64,000 nt of DNA, taken from positions 620,001 to 684,000 of the forward strand of contig NZ_AP025226.1 of NCBI RefSeq assembly GCF_020886315.1, written 5' to 3'. The translations under genes were made by a program, and so were the position numbers. Position 1 is the first letter of the stretch, and the number at the start of each line of letters is the position of its first letter. Under the pieces are notes generated by a model, which was not told where the DNA came from, made no database searches, and saw only the letters and a program-made list of their open reading frames with translations. This document shows, piece after piece, positions 49,567-61,963 of the stretch. This DNA is from Saccharolobus caldissimus (GTDB lineage: Archaea; Thermoproteota; Thermoprotei_A; Sulfolobales; Sulfolobaceae).

Positions 49567-52020
49567 TTAAACTCCCATGGGCTGATTATTGGCTTTATTT
49601 ATTTCTACTTTTTCTTCATTTGATTCTATAGTTTCTAAATTTACTATTTTTAATGTCTTCTTTAGATCATCTTCTACGATTTTAATATTCTCAATAAATT
49701 TTTTGCTAGCATATAATTTTACATAAACTGGAGTATTCATTGATAATCTATTCTTTATTTTCTCTGATCTTACCATTGAGTTGAATTTCTTTATACTACT
49801 TCCTATTTCTTCTACCCTTGGATCTTCTTGAATATCATCAACTTTCGGTAATTCCTCTAATAATATACTTTTCTTATAACCAAATAGTCTATGATATATT
49901 TCTTCAGTTATATGCGGTGCTATAGGATGTAGCAATACAATTATATCTCTTATTATTCTTTGAACCGTGTATTTAGCCGAGATGTCGTTTTCAAATAGTC
50001 TATGTTTTATCATTTCTAAGTACTCATCTGCTACTATTTCCCAGAAATAGTTATATAATTCTTGAATTACTATATAGAAATCATAATTTTTATATGCAGT
50101 AATTACTTTATTTACAAATTTTTTATGTTCGTGTAATATCCATTGATCTATTATATGTATTTTCTCTGGCTTCTCTATCTTTGTTTTAGCTATGAAAGGA
50201 TATACTAATCTGCTTGCATTCCATAATTTCTGTAATAACATTTTCTTACCTTTAACTGTATCCCATTTAAATGGAAAATCATCACCTATGCTAGCATCTA
50301 ATAAAGCCATTCTAATAGCATCTGCTCCAAATTCGTTAATTCTATCCATTGGTGATACTACATTTCCCTTACTTTTACTCATTCTTGTTCCATCTGGGCC
50401 TAATACCTGACCATTAATTAACACGTTAGTAAATGGTATATTATTAGTTAGTATTAATGTTCTAAAGAAAGTATAAAATAGCCAAGTTCTAATAATATCA
50501 GTTCCTTGTAATCTTAATGAAGTTGGAAATGTTTTACTGAAAAATTGACTATTTTCATAGAACTTTGTCAAGTAAAGTACAGTTACGCTAGAGTCTATCC
50601 ATACATCTGCTACATCAGTAACGGGTTTTAGAGGTAAGCCACACTTAGGACATCTATCTACTGGCGGCTTAGTTTTTACTGGGTCTACTGGTAAATCCTC
50701 TTCCCTTGCTGGTATTAAATGTCCATTATTGCAGAACCAGAAGGGTAATGGTGTCCCATATACTCTCTGTCTACTGATATTCCAATCCCATTCTAAACTA
50801 TTAATCCAATCTTCAAGATAATACGACATTCTACTAGGTTTGAATTTCATTTTCTTATATTCCTCTAGTAATTTAGGTTTGAATTTCAATACTTTTATAT
50901 ATATCTGTTTTTTAACTAAAAATTCTACTGGTGATAAACAATCGCTTCTCTCAGTATGGGAAAGTACGTTATGTTTTATACGTTCTACCTTAACTAAATA
51001 TCCATTTTTCTCTAAAATTTCAATCATTTTCCTTTTAGCTTGTTCTATGCTTAATCCATCAAGTATACCATTTGTATTTATAATTCTTCCCTTTTCATCA
51101 ATTATAACTTTAATTGGTAAATTATATTTTAATTGCCATTTTATATCTTGCGGATCTCCATAAGTGCTTATCATTACTGCGCCTGTTCCAAATTCCTTTT
51201 CTACAGCATCATCTGCAATGATTTTAACTTCAATATTAAATATTGGTACTATTGCAGTTTTCCCTATGAGGTTAATATACCTTGTATCATTTGGATTAAC
51301 CGCTACAGCTTGAGTAGCAGCTAATAATTCTGGCCTTGTAGTTGCGATTATTATCTCTCCTCCTTCCTTTATAGGGAACTTTATATAGGCTAATATTCCC
51401 TCTTTTTCAAGATAACCAACTTCACTTTGAGCTAATGCTGTTTCGCATTTAGGACACCATATCACAGGCCCTTCTCTCATCTCTATTAAGTCCATCTTGT
51501 ACATATCCAATAGACTTTTTTGTACAACTCTTCTATATTTTGGTTCATATGTTCTATATTCATATCTTTCCCATTCTGGTCTATAACCTAATCTAATCAT
51601 AGCATCCTTCATTTTCTTTATCATATCTTCTGTCCATTCTATACATTTTTCTAGAAATAATTGTCTATTTTCTTTTGGAATGCCCAATTTATATTGAACT
51701 TTTAATTCTGTAGGGAGGCCTTGTGTATCCCATCCTTGCGGTAATAGTACATTATAACCTTCTAATCTCTTAAATCTACCTATTGTATCGGCTATTGTTA
51801 CCCAATAAGCATGTCCCATGTGAAGTTCTCCACTAGTAAACGGAGGCGGCGTATCTATGACAAATACAGGAGATTTTGTGTCTTCTTCTTTAAATCTGAA
51901 TACATCTCTCCAATAGTCCTCTCTTAACCATATTTTTTGCCACTTCTCTTCTATTTCTTTAGGATTATAATGTTTAGGCCATTCCTCCATTTTCTTAACT
52001 ATTTCATCTTGATTTAACAA
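49567..52020 (-). CDS. valS: Valyl-tRNA synthetase
   Basis: Class I synthetase, 817 aa from the TTG at 52020 ([14 protein letters not shown]), which is preceded by ggtggt and by the S. solfataricus-like N-terminus; a longer frame to 52098 is less likely. Active-site motifs: HIGH-type [10 protein letters not shown] and [12 protein letters not shown]. The editing domain ([17 protein letters not shown]) and a C-terminal coiled coil are recognisable. Zinc-binding CPKC pairs are present at two sites. Confidence 0.95.
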   Translation of the reverse strand: MLNQDEIVKKMEEWPKHYNPKEIEEKWQKIWLREDYWRDVFRFKEEDTKSPVFVIDTPPPFTSGELHMGHAYWVTIADTIGRFKRLEGYNVLLPQGWDTQGLPTELKVQYKLGIPKENRQLFLEKCIEWTEDMIKKMKDAMIRLGYRPEWERYEYRTYEPKYRRVVQKSLLDMYKMDLIEMREGPVIWCPKCETALAQSEVGYLEKEGILAYIKFPIKEGGEIIIATTRPELLAATQAVAVNPNDTRYINLIGKTAIVPIFNIEVKIIADDAVEKEFGTGAVMISTYGDPQDIKWQLKYNLPIKVIIDEKGRIINTNGILDGLSIEQAKRKMIEILEKNGYLVKVERIKHNVLSHTERSDCLSPVEFLVKKQIYIKVLKFKPKLLEEYKKMKFKPSRMSYYLEDWINSLEWDWNISRQRVYGTPLPFWFCNNGHLIPAREEDLPVDPVKTKPPVDRCPKCGLPLKPVTDVADVWIDSSVTVLYLTKFYENSQFFSKTFPTSLRLQGTDIIRTWLFYTFFRTLILTNNIPFTNVLINGQVLGPDGTRMSKSKGNVVSPMDRINEFGADAIRMALLDASIGDDFPFKWDTVKGKKMLLQKLWNASRLVYPFIAKTKIEKPEKIHIIDQWILHEHKKFVNKVITAYKNYDFYIVIQELYNYFWEIVADEYLEMIKHRLFENDISAKYTVQRIIRDIIVLLHPIAPHITEEIYHRLFGYKKSILLEELPKVDDIQEDPRVEEIGSSIKKFNSMVRSEKIKNRLSMNTPVYVKLYASKKFIENIKIVEDDLKKTLKIVNLETIESNEEKVEINKANNQPMGV

Positions 52021-52085
52021 TAAGTTACCACCTTGTGATGTGCTTTTACATAAATATAAAGTCATACGATTTATAAAATTTCGGA

Positions 52086-53066
52086 ATGAAAGTTGCAATA
52101 TTAGGTGGCGGAGTAGCAGGTTCTACTTTAGCTTATTTATTATCAAGGGTTAATTATGATGTAACAATTTTCGATATTAGCCAAAATTACATAAAACCTT
52201 GTGGAGATATAGTCCCTAATGTATATTCTCCCCCATATAATTGGCCTCAGACCTTTAGGATAAAAAGGTTCTCTTTTTACATAGATGGAGAAAGAATATA
52301 TGACGTAGAGTATAATCATACTAAATGGCTAGTAATAGACAAATGGGAATGGATAAATAAAATGAGAAAATATTCTAAAATAAAAGTAACTCATGATCCT
52401 GTACTTAAAGGTTTTGATTATGTAATTGATAGCCGTGGTCCATATCCTATGGATAGAGAATTAGTCTATACTACTAGAGCTATAGTTGAGACTGAAAACT
52501 TCAATGATGAGGCAATTATTGAGTTTGATACTAAATATACTGGTTTTTACTGGATATTTCCTAGTAAAGAAAATGAGTATAATATAGGAGCGGGTTTTTT
52601 AGAATATAAGGATTCCAAAAAATTACTTTATGAGTATTTAAAAGGAAAAATAGGTAACTTTAAAATTAAAGATTTACGTGGTGCTCCTATAAGTATTGGC
52701 AACGTTTCAAATAAGAGATTTAGAATAGGTGAAGCTAGGGGTCTAGTCTTTCCATTAAGTGGTGAAGGGATAAGACCATCAGCTATTTCTGCTGAATATG
52801 CATTTGAAGCTATATATAAAAATAAAAATTTTAATGAATTTTTAGACGAAAAACTTAAAATTATTGAAAAAAGAATAAAGATACAAATAATATTACTAAA
52901 TATTTATAAACATTCCTCTTTTAACTTAAGAAGAACTCTAATGAAATTGTTTTTTAAGAACGATATTTTAATAGACGCATATCTTGAGGATAAATTAGAT
53001 ATAGATGGAATAATTGAATCAATTAAGAGTGTGAAGCAGAATGGAAGTATTACTAGAAAATTCTAA
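52086..53066 (+). CDS. Geranylgeranyl-reductase-like flavoprotein
   Basis: 326 aa. N-terminal FAD loop [19 protein letters not shown] and the cysteine-containing [31 protein letters not shown] near 225 is the FAD-associated motif of the family. Relatives reduce isoprenoid chains of archaeal lipids or quinones. It is shorter than the main lipid enzyme (~450 aa) and its actual substrate is unknown. The start follows the divergent valS start after about 65 bp. Confidence 0.82.
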   Translation: MKVAILGGGVAGSTLAYLLSRVNYDVTIFDISQNYIKPCGDIVPNVYSPPYNWPQTFRIKRFSFYIDGERIYDVEYNHTKWLVIDKWEWINKMRKYSKIKVTHDPVLKGFDYVIDSRGPYPMDRELVYTTRAIVETENFNDEAIIEFDTKYTGFYWIFPSKENEYNIGAGFLEYKDSKKLLYEYLKGKIGNFKIKDLRGAPISIGNVSNKRFRIGEARGLVFPLSGEGIRPSAISAEYAFEAIYKNKNFNEFLDEKLKIIEKRIKIQIILLNIYKHSSFNLRRTLMKLFFKNDILIDAYLEDKLDIDGIIESIKSVKQNGSITRKF

Positions 53067-53427
53067 AAGTAAATCTGGTAAACATATGTTACGATCTTTA
53101 ATATTTAAAGTTATTAATGGAGATATTTCTCAAGTTGATTTGCCAGGGAAAAAAGTCACTCCCACTTACAAAATAGGTGAGGCTAAGATAGTGAATATTC
53201 CATCTAATGGGATTTACATTTACATTTACTTACTAAGGAATCTAAAGGGGAGGGTTATTGGTAAAGTTATAGTGTTTGATAATGGAAGACCAGTATTAGT
53301 AATGAAATATAGAAAATTAAAGCTAAAATTAATAGATGGCGAAGAAAAATATTCTATTCATGTTAAAAAGGTTTTTGAAAAGCTTAAGATTCCGGTTAAG
53401 AAAATAAATGTAAGGAAAGTGATATAG
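53041..53427 (+). CDS. Hypothetical beta-rich protein, 128 aa
   Basis: Unrecognised. It overlaps the flavoprotein gene by 26 bp and is followed one base later by the next gene, so they form one transcript. Predicted strands: [51 protein letters not shown]. No cysteines, so probably a soluble or membrane-associated partner rather than a redox protein. Confidence 0.6.
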   Translation: MEVLLENSKSKSGKHMLRSLIFKVINGDISQVDLPGKKVTPTYKIGEAKIVNIPSNGIYIYIYLLRNLKGRVIGKVIVFDNGRPVLVMKYRKLKLKLIDGEEKYSIHVKKVFEKLKIPVKKINVRKVI

Positions 53428-53428
53428 T

Positions 53429-53743
53429 ATGTTTTCGTTAATATTTAAAATATTAGCTGACGATCCTTTCAGAATAAGGTATTTTGTTCAGTCCATTAAT
53501 GATATCTTTAAGGAAATTTGTGAACCAATCAAAATAGGTGCATCATATCTTTGCGCTCCAAACCAAGATACTTTAATACTACTTTTTCTTAATTCACAAT
53601 CAATAAAAGACATTAATATATCGCTTAAAATTATATCTAATAATGCGATGTATATTGTTCAGACTATGCAAGAGCTTAATAATAGATTAAGGAGTCAAGG
53701 TTTTCATATAACATTATCAGAAGCTTCTACTACTTCCATGTAA
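53429..53743 (+). CDS. Hypothetical protein, 104 aa
   Basis: Unknown small protein, mixed alpha/beta (LIFKILADDPFRIRYFVQS, IGASYLCAPNQDTLILLFLN). It starts one base after the previous stop, without a clear ribosome site, so it is translationally coupled. Its last 40 bp overlap the end of the convergent minus-strand gene. Confidence 0.55.
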   Translation: MFSLIFKILADDPFRIRYFVQSINDIFKEICEPIKIGASYLCAPNQDTLILLFLNSQSIKDINISLKIISNNAMYIVQTMQELNNRLRSQGFHITLSEASTTSM

Positions 53744-54012
53744 ATATTCTTAAGAAAATCCTCCGTAATTATCCTATTCTTGGTTTCAACTATAGCATTA
53801 CATATATATAAAGAAATTTTAGTTTTACATATTATTATCTTCCTTATTATTCCATCCTTTATTTCTTTATTAATATCCATGTATGTTATTCCATCCTTTA
53901 TTTCTTTATTAATCTTTATTTCTTTATTAATATCCATGTAAATTAATATTTTGTTTTCCTCATATATTACAGCAAATTTTACATTATTAATATCATATTG
54001 TACAACAGTCAT
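53704..54012 (-). CDS. Hypothetical protein with internal MDINKEIK repeats, 102 aa
   Basis: Unknown. The middle carries a repeated peptide: YMDINKEIKINKEIKDGIT and YMDINKEIKDGIIRK, matching DNA tandem repeats at 53846-53940. The N-terminal part (VKFAVIYEENKILIYMD) is beta-like. The repeat length (18 bp, six codons) keeps the frame. It overlaps the zinc-ribbon gene upstream by 4 bp. Confidence 0.5.
   Translation of the reverse strand: MTVVQYDINNVKFAVIYEENKILIYMDINKEIKINKEIKDGITYMDINKEIKDGIIRKIIICKTKISLYICNAIVETKNRIITEDFLKNIYMEVVEASDNVI
53846..53940. repeat. Imperfect tandem repeat with an 18-bp in-frame duplication
   Basis: ttattccatcctttatttct... occurs from 53846 and again from 53886, each ending atatccatgta (53873-53883 and 53930-53940). 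The second copy also contains a direct duplication of ctttatttctttattaat (53896-53913 and 53914-53931). It encodes the MDINKEIK repeats of the minus-strand protein. Confidence 0.7.
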
Positions 54013-54227
54013 AGCACGGGAACCAGTTCAGTACCACAATACGGACATTTTCCTTTAACTCCTCTTTTGTCGGCTTCACAGAAATATGCTGAATATTTCT
54101 TTTCGCACTTAGGGCATTTATATATAATATCGGTTCCTATTATTAATTTTCTATTGCATATCCTACAATATACCGTTAGCCATCCTAAGTGTCCATACGC
54201 ATTTGAACCTCTTATTCTAATACTCAC
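54009..54227 (-). CDS. Zinc-ribbon protein, 72 aa
   Basis: Cysteine pairs YCRICNRKL, KCPKCEKKY, YFCEADK and KCPYCGTEL give two zinc-binding sites. Proteins of this size and pattern in Sulfolobales are often unassigned nucleic-acid-binding factors. It starts upstream of and overlaps the MDINKEIK-repeat gene (ATGA-type overlap, 54009-54012). Confidence 0.6.
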   Translation of the reverse strand: MSIRIRGSNAYGHLGWLTVYCRICNRKLIIGTDIIYKCPKCEKKYSAYFCEADKRGVKGKCPYCGTELVPVL

Positions 54228-54336
54228 ATCGGATCACAATTCATTACCTAAGAATTAACTTATATTTTTATTCTCAGTGTTATACCTTTGTCAGCTTTAA
54301 AAGAATTTATAGTTTAATACAACGTGAATATATTAG

Positions 54337-54855
54337 ATGAACTTAGCAGAGTATTATAAGCTTGATTATTTAAAAATAAATGATGTCATAAATTTATATA
54401 CCATTAAAAAAGTGAAAGAAGCTGAAATTATAAATGGGATACAAGATTTAGAATCAATATTACCAGAAGACTCTGCAGATCTTATTATAATAAAAAGTAA
54501 GGACGAAAGTTATGTCAATACTAAATTAGTTGCAGATTTTCAATTCTCTGAACCATTATATGTTTCTGCTATTGGTTTACCTCAACAGATAACGAACGAG
54601 CAAGTCTCTCTTCTAAAAATTGATGTTAATGCTGATAACGTAATAGGGGGATCCTTAATTAAGAAAGATTTACCATTTATTGTTTTTTTTACTAATAGTG
54701 GAACTAAGATAATCTCAATATCAGATATCAATCCACCTACTCCAGAGCGGAAACAGCCTAAATCAATTAAAAAGAGAAAGAGAAAAAATAAAAAACGTGC
54801 TAAGAAATCTAATTCTAAACCAAAAACTAAGAGCAAAAGTCCTAGAAAGAATTGA
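54337..54855 (+). CDS. Hypothetical protein with Lys/Arg-rich C-terminal tail, 172 aa
   Basis: Unknown. The first ~130 residues are a mixed alpha/beta domain ([40 protein letters not shown]). The last ~40 are strongly basic ([20 protein letters not shown]) and probably disordered, suited to nucleic-acid contact. 59 bp of the tail overlap the ogg2 start, so the basic tail is partly shaped by dual coding. It probably precedes ogg2 in one transcript. Confidence 0.6.
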   Translation: MNLAEYYKLDYLKINDVINLYTIKKVKEAEIINGIQDLESILPEDSADLIIIKSKDESYVNTKLVADFQFSEPLYVSAIGLPQQITNEQVSLLKIDVNADNVIGGSLIKKDLPFIVFFTNSGTKIISISDINPPTPERKQPKSIKKRKRKNKKRAKKSNSKPKTKSKSPRKN

Positions 54856-55420
54856 GGAATTTAAGTTAAATAATTCCGCAAATGAGGAAGTATGGTTTAG
54901 AGAACTTGTGCTTTGCATACTGACTGCTAATTCTTCTTTTTTATCCGCATTTAAAGCCTTAAATTGCTTAGGAGAACTTATATATTATGCAGACGAAACT
55001 ATTATCAGCAAAAATTTAAGATCTTGCAATTATAGATTTTATAACTTAAAAGCAAAATATATAGTTGAAGCAAGAAAAATGATTTATGGAAAATTAAAAG
55101 ATAAAATTAAACCAATAGCTGACCAAGATCCCTTTCTTGCTAGAGAAAAATTACTTAAGATTAAGGGATTAGGGATGAAAGAATCGAGCCATTTCCTTAG
55201 AAATGTGGGATATTTCGATTTAGCAATAATCGATAGGCATGTGATAAATTTTTTAAAAGAAATAGGGGCTTTAGGAGAAAAAAGAATTAGAAGTTTATCG
55301 AAAAGTCAATATATAGTTTTAGAAAATATTCTAAAAAGTATAGCTTCAAATTTTAATATAAAGGTTGGTGTATTTGATCTGTTTATATGGTATAAAGAAA
55401 CCAATACTATAGTTAAGTAA
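54797..55420 (+). CDS. ogg2: 8-oxoguanine DNA glycosylase/AP lyase, Ogg2 type
   Basis: 207 aa HhH-GPD glycosylase of the short archaeal Ogg2 class. The helix-hairpin-helix with catalytic lysine is in [18 protein letters not shown], and the catalytic aspartate in [13 protein letters not shown]. The C-terminus ends [12 protein letters not shown] as in S. solfataricus Ogg. It removes 8-oxoG by base excision. The start [20 protein letters not shown] matches that family. Confidence 0.93.
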   Translation: MLRNLILNQKLRAKVLERIEEFKLNNSANEEVWFRELVLCILTANSSFLSAFKALNCLGELIYYADETIISKNLRSCNYRFYNLKAKYIVEARKMIYGKLKDKIKPIADQDPFLAREKLLKIKGLGMKESSHFLRNVGYFDLAIIDRHVINFLKEIGALGEKRIRSLSKSQYIVLENILKSIASNFNIKVGVFDLFIWYKETNTIVK

Positions 55421-55603
55421 CAATAAAATATATAAACCAGTATTTGGAGATTTTTATGACTCATAATGGAAACGGTTAATGTAATGGGGGAAGTATTTAA
55501 GTTATTTTACATTTCTCATTTATCTAATGTCTTAACTTTATTTTTCTCATACTCATTCTCATCATCATGTTAAATTAATTTTAATTAATTTTAGGTGATG
55601 TAT

Positions 55604-56575
55604 ATGGAAACTATCCAAGGTGTAGACTCTATAAGTAAATTGAAATATAAAATATTAATAACTGATCCAGTAGATCAATACATGATAAAAACTTTACAAG
55701 AATATGGCTTAATTGTAGATTATAAGCCTGAAATTTCTAGAGAAGAATTATTAAAAGTCATAAGTGATTATCAAATTCTTATAGTTAGAAGTAGAACAAA
55801 AGTCGATAAAGAGATAATAGAGAAGGGGATAAATCTAAAGGTAATAGCTAGGGCAGGTATAGGTTTAGATAATATTGACACTGAAGAGGCTGAAAGAAGG
55901 AATATTAAAATAGTATACGCCCCAGGAGCATCTACGGATTCAGCAGCTGAATTAACTATAGGTTTAATGATAGCAGCTGCTAGAAGATTGTATGAGTCTA
56001 TGAATCTTGCAAAGGGCGGAATTTTTAAGAAAATTGAAGGTATAGAGCTAGCAGGTAAAACTATAGGTATAATAGGATTTGGAAGGATAGGAAGTAAGGT
56101 AGCTAAGGTATGTAAAGCCTTAGATATGAATGTAATAGCTTATGATATAATTGATATAAGCGAGAAGGCAAGTAAACTAGGGGTAAATGTTGCAAATAGT
56201 ATAGAAGAGTTATTAAGTAATTCTGATATAATATCATTTCACGTTACTGTAGGTAAGGATGCAAAACCTATACTTGATGAGAATAAATTCAAATATATTA
56301 AAAATAATACTATCATAATAAATACGAGTAGAGCTGTAGTAATTGATGGTAAAGCCCTACTAAAATACATTAATATGAAAAATTTAATTTATGCAACAGA
56401 CGTATTTTGGCATGAACCCCCTAAAGAAGAATGGGAGTTAGCATTATTAAGACATGAAAGAGTAATCGTAACTACCCATATAGGTGCTCAAACTAAAGAA
56501 GCCCAGCATAGAGTAGCTGTGATGACTACTAATAATTTAATTAGTGTACTGAAAGAAATGGGTGTAATATCTTGA
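55604..56575 (+). CDS. serA: D-3-phosphoglycerate dehydrogenase-like (D-2-hydroxyacid dehydrogenase)
   Basis: 323 aa from ATG 55604 after ggtgat. NAD-binding [16 protein letters not shown]; active-site Arg, Glu and His in [11 protein letters not shown] and VTTHIGAQT. It lacks the C-terminal ACT/regulatory domains of longer SerA proteins, so feedback by serine is not expected. It overlaps the aminotransferase by 1 bp (TGATG) and probably forms the serine pathway with it. Confidence 0.88.
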   Translation: METIQGVDSISKLKYKILITDPVDQYMIKTLQEYGLIVDYKPEISREELLKVISDYQILIVRSRTKVDKEIIEKGINLKVIARAGIGLDNIDTEEAERRNIKIVYAPGASTDSAAELTIGLMIAAARRLYESMNLAKGGIFKKIEGIELAGKTIGIIGFGRIGSKVAKVCKALDMNVIAYDIIDISEKASKLGVNVANSIEELLSNSDIISFHVTVGKDAKPILDENKFKYIKNNTIIINTSRAVVIDGKALLKYINMKNLIYATDVFWHEPPKEEWELALLRHERVIVTTHIGAQTKEAQHRVAVMTTNNLISVLKEMGVIS

Positions 56576-57693
56576 TGCTTATTCCTGGTCCAGTAAATGT
56601 GCCATCTAGTGTCTTAAAGGAGTCCCTTAATTTGGTTAATCATAGATCTGAGAAATTTAGAGAGGTTGTAAAAAGTTTAGAAGCACTAATGATTAAGCAC
56701 TTTAGATCCTCTAGGGTCGCTCTTCTTAGTGGGTCTGGTACACTAGCTGTAGAATCTATGGTATATTCGCTAATAAGAAGAGAGGAAAAAGTAATAACAT
56801 TCCCTTATGGTGAATTTGGAAGTAGGCTAAAAGAATCTTTAATTAGAAGAGGGGCTAAAGTAATTAGTTATGAGAAAAAACCAGGAGAGTTTTTTTCTTT
56901 AGAGGAGATTAAAAGTGTTATTGAAAAGAATAAAGACGCTTCTGCAGTTGTATTAGTACATAATGAGACTAGCACGGGAATAGCATTTAGAGATTTAAGA
57001 AAGATTAGTGAGATTGTTAAAAAACATGGTCTTAAACTATTAGTAGATTCCGTATCTGGTTTCGCTGCATATCCATTGTTTGTTAATGAATGGAAAATAG
57101 ATGCAGTAGCTACTGGAAGCCAAAAAGCTCTCGCAAGCATACCTGGTATGGGATTTGTAGCATTATCTGATGAAGGGATTAACGAGCTAATAAACAAAGA
57201 TTTGCCTAGTTATCTTGATATAGATTTACATTTAAAGTTTCAGGATAAGGGTGAAACACCGTTTACTCCTGCGGTTGGTGTGTTTTTCGCCTCTAAGAGA
57301 GCTGCAGAGTTATTAGATAAAGAAGGTATAGAAAACAGATGGAAAAGACATGAAGCTTGCTCGTTATATTTAAGGGAAGTATTAAAGTATATGAATTTTG
57401 AATTATTAGGTAACTCAGATAATTTCTCTAATACTGTAGTAGCTGCTATCCCCCCAATACCTTTAGATAAGCTAATTTCTGAACTTAAAAAAAGAAATAT
57501 AGAAATTAGTAGAGGCATGGGAGAGTTAAGAGATAAAATAATTAGAATCGGAATTTTAGGTGTAGTTGACGATAGGGCGTTAAATAGACTTGTAAATAAT
57601 TTAAATGAAATACTTCATACAAATGTTAATCTTAAACCACCAAAACAATGCGAATTACCGGAAGAGTTAAAAGTCGAAGTTTCATGGGATTAG
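56575..57693 (+). CDS. Class V aminotransferase (serine-pyruvate/alanine-glyoxylate type)
   Basis: 372 aa; PLP lysine in [16 protein letters not shown], with [13 protein letters not shown] and [15 protein letters not shown]. Class V family. Its linkage with serA suggests the phosphoserine or serine transamination step, though serine-glyoxylate activity cannot be excluded. It is followed after 13 bp by rpoK. Confidence 0.88.
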   Translation: MLIPGPVNVPSSVLKESLNLVNHRSEKFREVVKSLEALMIKHFRSSRVALLSGSGTLAVESMVYSLIRREEKVITFPYGEFGSRLKESLIRRGAKVISYEKKPGEFFSLEEIKSVIEKNKDASAVVLVHNETSTGIAFRDLRKISEIVKKHGLKLLVDSVSGFAAYPLFVNEWKIDAVATGSQKALASIPGMGFVALSDEGINELINKDLPSYLDIDLHLKFQDKGETPFTPAVGVFFASKRAAELLDKEGIENRWKRHEACSLYLREVLKYMNFELLGNSDNFSNTVVAAIPPIPLDKLISELKKRNIEISRGMGELRDKIIRIGILGVVDDRALNRLVNNLNEILHTNVNLKPPKQCELPEELKVEVSWD

Positions 57694-57706
57694 AGAGGGA
57701 TATGTA

Positions 57707-57973
57707 GTGTCACAAGACCTGCATTTTAATGAAGTTTATATATCTTTATGGCAGAATAAATTAACAAAATACGAAATTGCTAGAGTAGTTAGTGCAAGAG
57801 CATTGCAGCTAGCTATGGGTGCACCTCCACTTATTGATTTGACTACTATAAATTCTACGTTAAATGCAGTTACAATAGCTGAAGAGGAACTAAAAAGAGG
57901 TGTACTTCCGATAACCATTAGGAGAAGATTACCTAATGGTAAAGTAATTTTAATATCTCTTAGAAAGAGTTAG
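57707..57973 (+). CDS. rpoK: RNA polymerase subunit K (omega homologue)
   Basis: 88 aa from GTG. The conserved region [21 protein letters not shown] and [15 protein letters not shown] matches RpoK/omega/RPB6. It stabilises the largest subunit in the enzyme. It sits between the aminotransferase and topA, 5 bp before topA. Confidence 0.95.
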   Translation: MSQDLHFNEVYISLWQNKLTKYEIARVVSARALQLAMGAPPLIDLTTINSTLNAVTIAEEELKRGVLPITIRRRLPNGKVILISLRKS

Positions 57974-57978
57974 GATAT

Positions 57979-60006
57979 ATGAATTTATGTAATATTAGCA
58001 ATTTTTATCTCATAATAGCAGAAAAGTCTAAAGCGGCAAAGAAGATTGCTGAGGCATTATCCAATAAGCCTGTTTTATGTAGAAAATATGGTGTTAATTA
58101 TTGGGTATTAAATATTAATAAGATAGAATATTATGTTGTAGTTCCAGCTGCTGGCCATTTATTTGGCCTAGAAGGCAATAGTGGATTTCCAATTTATGAT
58201 GCTGAATGGAAACCTTTATGGTTGATCGATAAATCCGCATATTATACTAAGAAATATTACCAGCTAATTTCTGCACTTAGTAGGAGAGCTATAGGGTTCA
58301 TTAATGCATGTGACTATGATATTGAGGGTTCTGTAATAGGTTATCTTATAATTAAATATTTGGGCGATATAAGAAAGGCAAAGAGAATGAAATTCTCTAC
58401 ATTAACAAAATATGATATAGTTAACTCATTTCGAAATATGGGTAGTTTAGATTATAACATGATAAATGCTGGAATATCTAGGCATAAGATAGATTGGTTA
58501 TGGGGAATTAATATCAGTAGAGCATTAATGAAAGCTTTGCAAGATTCTGTAAATAAGAAGGTGATTTTAAGTGCAGGTAGAGTTCAAAGTCCTACATTAG
58601 TTAAAGTAGTAAATTCTGAGATTGAAAGAAATCTATATATTCCATTTCCTAAGTTCAGTGTATCAATTAAGTTAAAATTTAATGATCATCTAATAGATGT
58701 AAACCTAAATAAAGAATTCGAAAAGATTTCTGATGCACAGAGCTTTTTAAATAAATTGATTAACAAGAAAGTCAGAGTTAATTATATTGAAAGTAAGGTA
58801 AAAACTATAGAAAGGCCTCCCCCTTTTAATCTTACGGATCTTCAGGTAGAGGCAGGTAGATTATATGGAATTTCCCCTTATAATGTAGAACGTATAGCTG
58901 AGGATTTATACTTAGATGGGCTTATTAGTTATCCTAGAACTAATAGCCAAAAAATACCATCTACAGTTAATATATATGATATAGTAAATAACTTAGAGAA
59001 AGGTTATTATAAAGATCTAATATATATATTAAATAAAATTACTAATAGAAATTATATTGTTAAGCAAGGAGCTAAGGAGGATCCAGCACATCCTGCTATT
59101 TATCCTACTGGAGAAATGCCTAAAGGTTTATCTGGAAATAAGAGGAAAATATATGATTTAATAGTTAGAAGATTTTTAGCATCGCTATCTAAAGATGCTA
59201 AATTAGTTACGATTAGCTATTGGATCAATGTGATAGATTTTCCTTTAAATTTCACAATTTCATATAATAGAATTATAGAAAGAAATTGGTTAGATATATA
59301 TCCATATCATAGTTTTAAAGAAGATGAAATAATACGTCTATTTAAGAATGAGGAGGGAGTTATTGTAAGTGGCAAGATAAAGACTATTTTAAGTAAACCA
59401 TCCAATAGGTATACAAAGGTATCTTTACTTAAGTGGATGGAAGCTTCTGGTCTAGGCACAGAAGCTACACGTGGAAGAATAATAGAAATCTTAATAAAGA
59501 GAAAATATTTAAGGGTTAACGGCAAATACTTAGTCCCTACTAAACTTGGCCTCTATGTTGCTGAAATTTTAAGCAAGTTTTTCCCAGATATAGTAGATAT
59601 TAAGATGACTGCAGATATGGAAAATAAGCTAGAAATGATAAAAATGGGAAAACTTACACAAGAGGAAGTCATTAAATATAATATTGAAAGGCTAAACAAG
59701 TTTATAGAAGAATATAAGTTTAACAAAAATGAGATAGGTTTATCTTTAGCTAAAGCCTTAGGTTTTGTGAAATATAATAAATGTAAATATTGTGAGTTAG
59801 AGTCTTATAGAGGAGATTTATGTACATACCATTATTTAGCAAAACAAAAACTTTTAGAGAGCATAAGAATATGGAGGGAAAGAACTAATTATGAGGATAA
59901 GGAGATTATAGAGCGAATTGGGAAAAGTAAGTCAGTAGGTAAGTATATTAAGGATATATTAGCAGAATTAATAGATGATGAAAGTCATGCCAAACAGAAA
60001 AAGTAA
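57979..60006 (+). CDS. topA: DNA topoisomerase I/III (type IA)
   Basis: 675 aa. N-terminal Toprim ([36 protein letters not shown]) and the active-site tyrosine in [12 protein letters not shown]; the core [20 protein letters not shown] precedes a SAGRVQSP motif. Type IA enzymes decatenate or relax negative supercoils. Two cysteine pairs near the C-terminus (KCKYC..GDLCTYH) may bind zinc. No reverse gyrase helicase part is present. Confidence 0.94.
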   Translation: MNLCNISNFYLIIAEKSKAAKKIAEALSNKPVLCRKYGVNYWVLNINKIEYYVVVPAAGHLFGLEGNSGFPIYDAEWKPLWLIDKSAYYTKKYYQLISALSRRAIGFINACDYDIEGSVIGYLIIKYLGDIRKAKRMKFSTLTKYDIVNSFRNMGSLDYNMINAGISRHKIDWLWGINISRALMKALQDSVNKKVILSAGRVQSPTLVKVVNSEIERNLYIPFPKFSVSIKLKFNDHLIDVNLNKEFEKISDAQSFLNKLINKKVRVNYIESKVKTIERPPPFNLTDLQVEAGRLYGISPYNVERIAEDLYLDGLISYPRTNSQKIPSTVNIYDIVNNLEKGYYKDLIYILNKITNRNYIVKQGAKEDPAHPAIYPTGEMPKGLSGNKRKIYDLIVRRFLASLSKDAKLVTISYWINVIDFPLNFTISYNRIIERNWLDIYPYHSFKEDEIIRLFKNEEGVIVSGKIKTILSKPSNRYTKVSLLKWMEASGLGTEATRGRIIEILIKRKYLRVNGKYLVPTKLGLYVAEILSKFFPDIVDIKMTADMENKLEMIKMGKLTQEEVIKYNIERLNKFIEEYKFNKNEIGLSLAKALGFVKYNKCKYCELESYRGDLCTYHYLAKQKLLESIRIWRERTNYEDKEIIERIGKSKSVGKYIKDILAELIDDESHAKQKK

Positions 60007-60033
60007 TGTTGTTGCCCCGAGGTATCTGATATC
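59974..60033 (+). ncRNA. Weak C/D box sRNA candidate at the topA 3' end
   Basis: C box atgatga (59975-59981, inside the last codons of topA) and D box ctga (60026-60029), about 45 nt apart, enclose the GC-rich stretch gttgccccgaggtat (60011-60025), unusual in this AT-rich gap. Internal D' and C' boxes are degenerate. Unsupported by expression. Confidence 0.3.
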
Positions 60034-60036
60034 TTA

Positions 60037-61152
60037 TTATAAGGCTTTAAATTTCTCAGTCCAAGCCTCATAAGCTTTTATAAGCTCTGGATTTACACTG
60101 GGCATTCTAACTTTTAATATTTCCTTAAAGTCCTGCATAGTAATAGGTCGAGGCTCGTTTAGGTTATTTTTAAACATTTCTTTAACAACCTTTATATGAG
60201 CAGCCTGTACGATATCCCTAATATCACTTGCGGTATATCCTTCTGTTAATCTGGCCAGTTCCTCTAAACTTACGTCATTAGCTAATTTAATTTTGGATAC
60301 GTAATATTTAAACAATGCCAATCTTTGTTCATAATCTGGTAGCTTTACATAAATCCTCTTCTGGAATCTTCTTAAGAACGGTTCATCTAATCTCCACGGT
60401 TTGTTAGTAGCCCCTATCACATATACTTTATAATTTTCAGATTTGTCAAGTAATCCATCCATTTCTTTTAGGAATTGATTCCTAACTCTAGCTTCTCCCC
60501 CTACTTCTGTAGAATACACTCCTAATAGAGCATCAAGTTCATCTATGAATATTATTGCGGGCTTATTTTGTTTCTTAGATTCTTCCCTTGCCATTTTAAA
60601 TATATTAGCAACATTTTTCTCAGCTTCTCCTAACCATTTGGACATTACTGATGCAGCATCTAATTGAATAAAAATTGAGTCGATTTCGTTTGCTACTGCA
60701 GCTGCTATCATAGTTTTTCCACAACCTGGTGGTCCGTATAATAGTATTCCTCTAGGCCAACCAAGTGGGAACAAATCTGGGCGTTTAGTAGGATATATTA
60801 TCGCTTCCCTTAAAGCTTCCTTTACATCTTCTAATCCTACTATATCGTTGAATGTTATTTTCGGCTTTTCAGTTATGATTACATCTTCTACATTTCTTTC
60901 ATTATCTTCACTGTTCACAGAAGCTGGTAAAATCTTCTCTAGATAACTTATTCTCTTCTTGTATTCGTTGATCATCTGTTCGTAAGCGGTTCTAGCTACA
61001 GATTCCGGATATAATACTATAATTTGGCTTAATACTTCTATAGCTTTCTTATAATAATTTATCGCATCTTCTACTTTTCCCTCTTTATCTGCTCTTACGG
61101 CCAAGATAGCATATTTCCTAGCCATATCCTCTAACATTATTTGAGCACTCAT
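60037..61152 (-). CDS. cdvC: CdvC, Vps4-like AAA ATPase of the division machinery
   Basis: 371 aa. An N-terminal MIT domain (residues 1-80: [20 protein letters not shown] ... ) binds the MIM2 motif of CdvB. The AAA core has Walker A GPPGCGKT, Walker [11 protein letters not shown] and the arginine finger region [14 protein letters not shown]. It disassembles ESCRT-III filaments during cytokinesis. It starts 13 bp after cdvB and is last in the cdvA-cdvB-cdvC cluster. Confidence 0.95.
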   Translation of the reverse strand: MSAQIMLEDMARKYAILAVRADKEGKVEDAINYYKKAIEVLSQIIVLYPESVARTAYEQMINEYKKRISYLEKILPASVNSEDNERNVEDVIITEKPKITFNDIVGLEDVKEALREAIIYPTKRPDLFPLGWPRGILLYGPPGCGKTMIAAAVANEIDSIFIQLDAASVMSKWLGEAEKNVANIFKMAREESKKQNKPAIIFIDELDALLGVYSTEVGGEARVRNQFLKEMDGLLDKSENYKVYVIGATNKPWRLDEPFLRRFQKRIYVKLPDYEQRLALFKYYVSKIKLANDVSLEELARLTEGYTASDIRDIVQAAHIKVVKEMFKNNLNEPRPITMQDFKEILKVRMPSVNPELIKAYEAWTEKFKAL

Positions 61153-61165
61153 ACAGTCACCGGGC

Positions 61166-61951
<786 letters not shown>

Positions 61952-61963
61952 TCACTAATTTGG

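Noticed and set aside
50840-51163. Plus-strand frames antisense to valS
   Set aside because: They mirror the conserved synthetase codons and have no independent signals.
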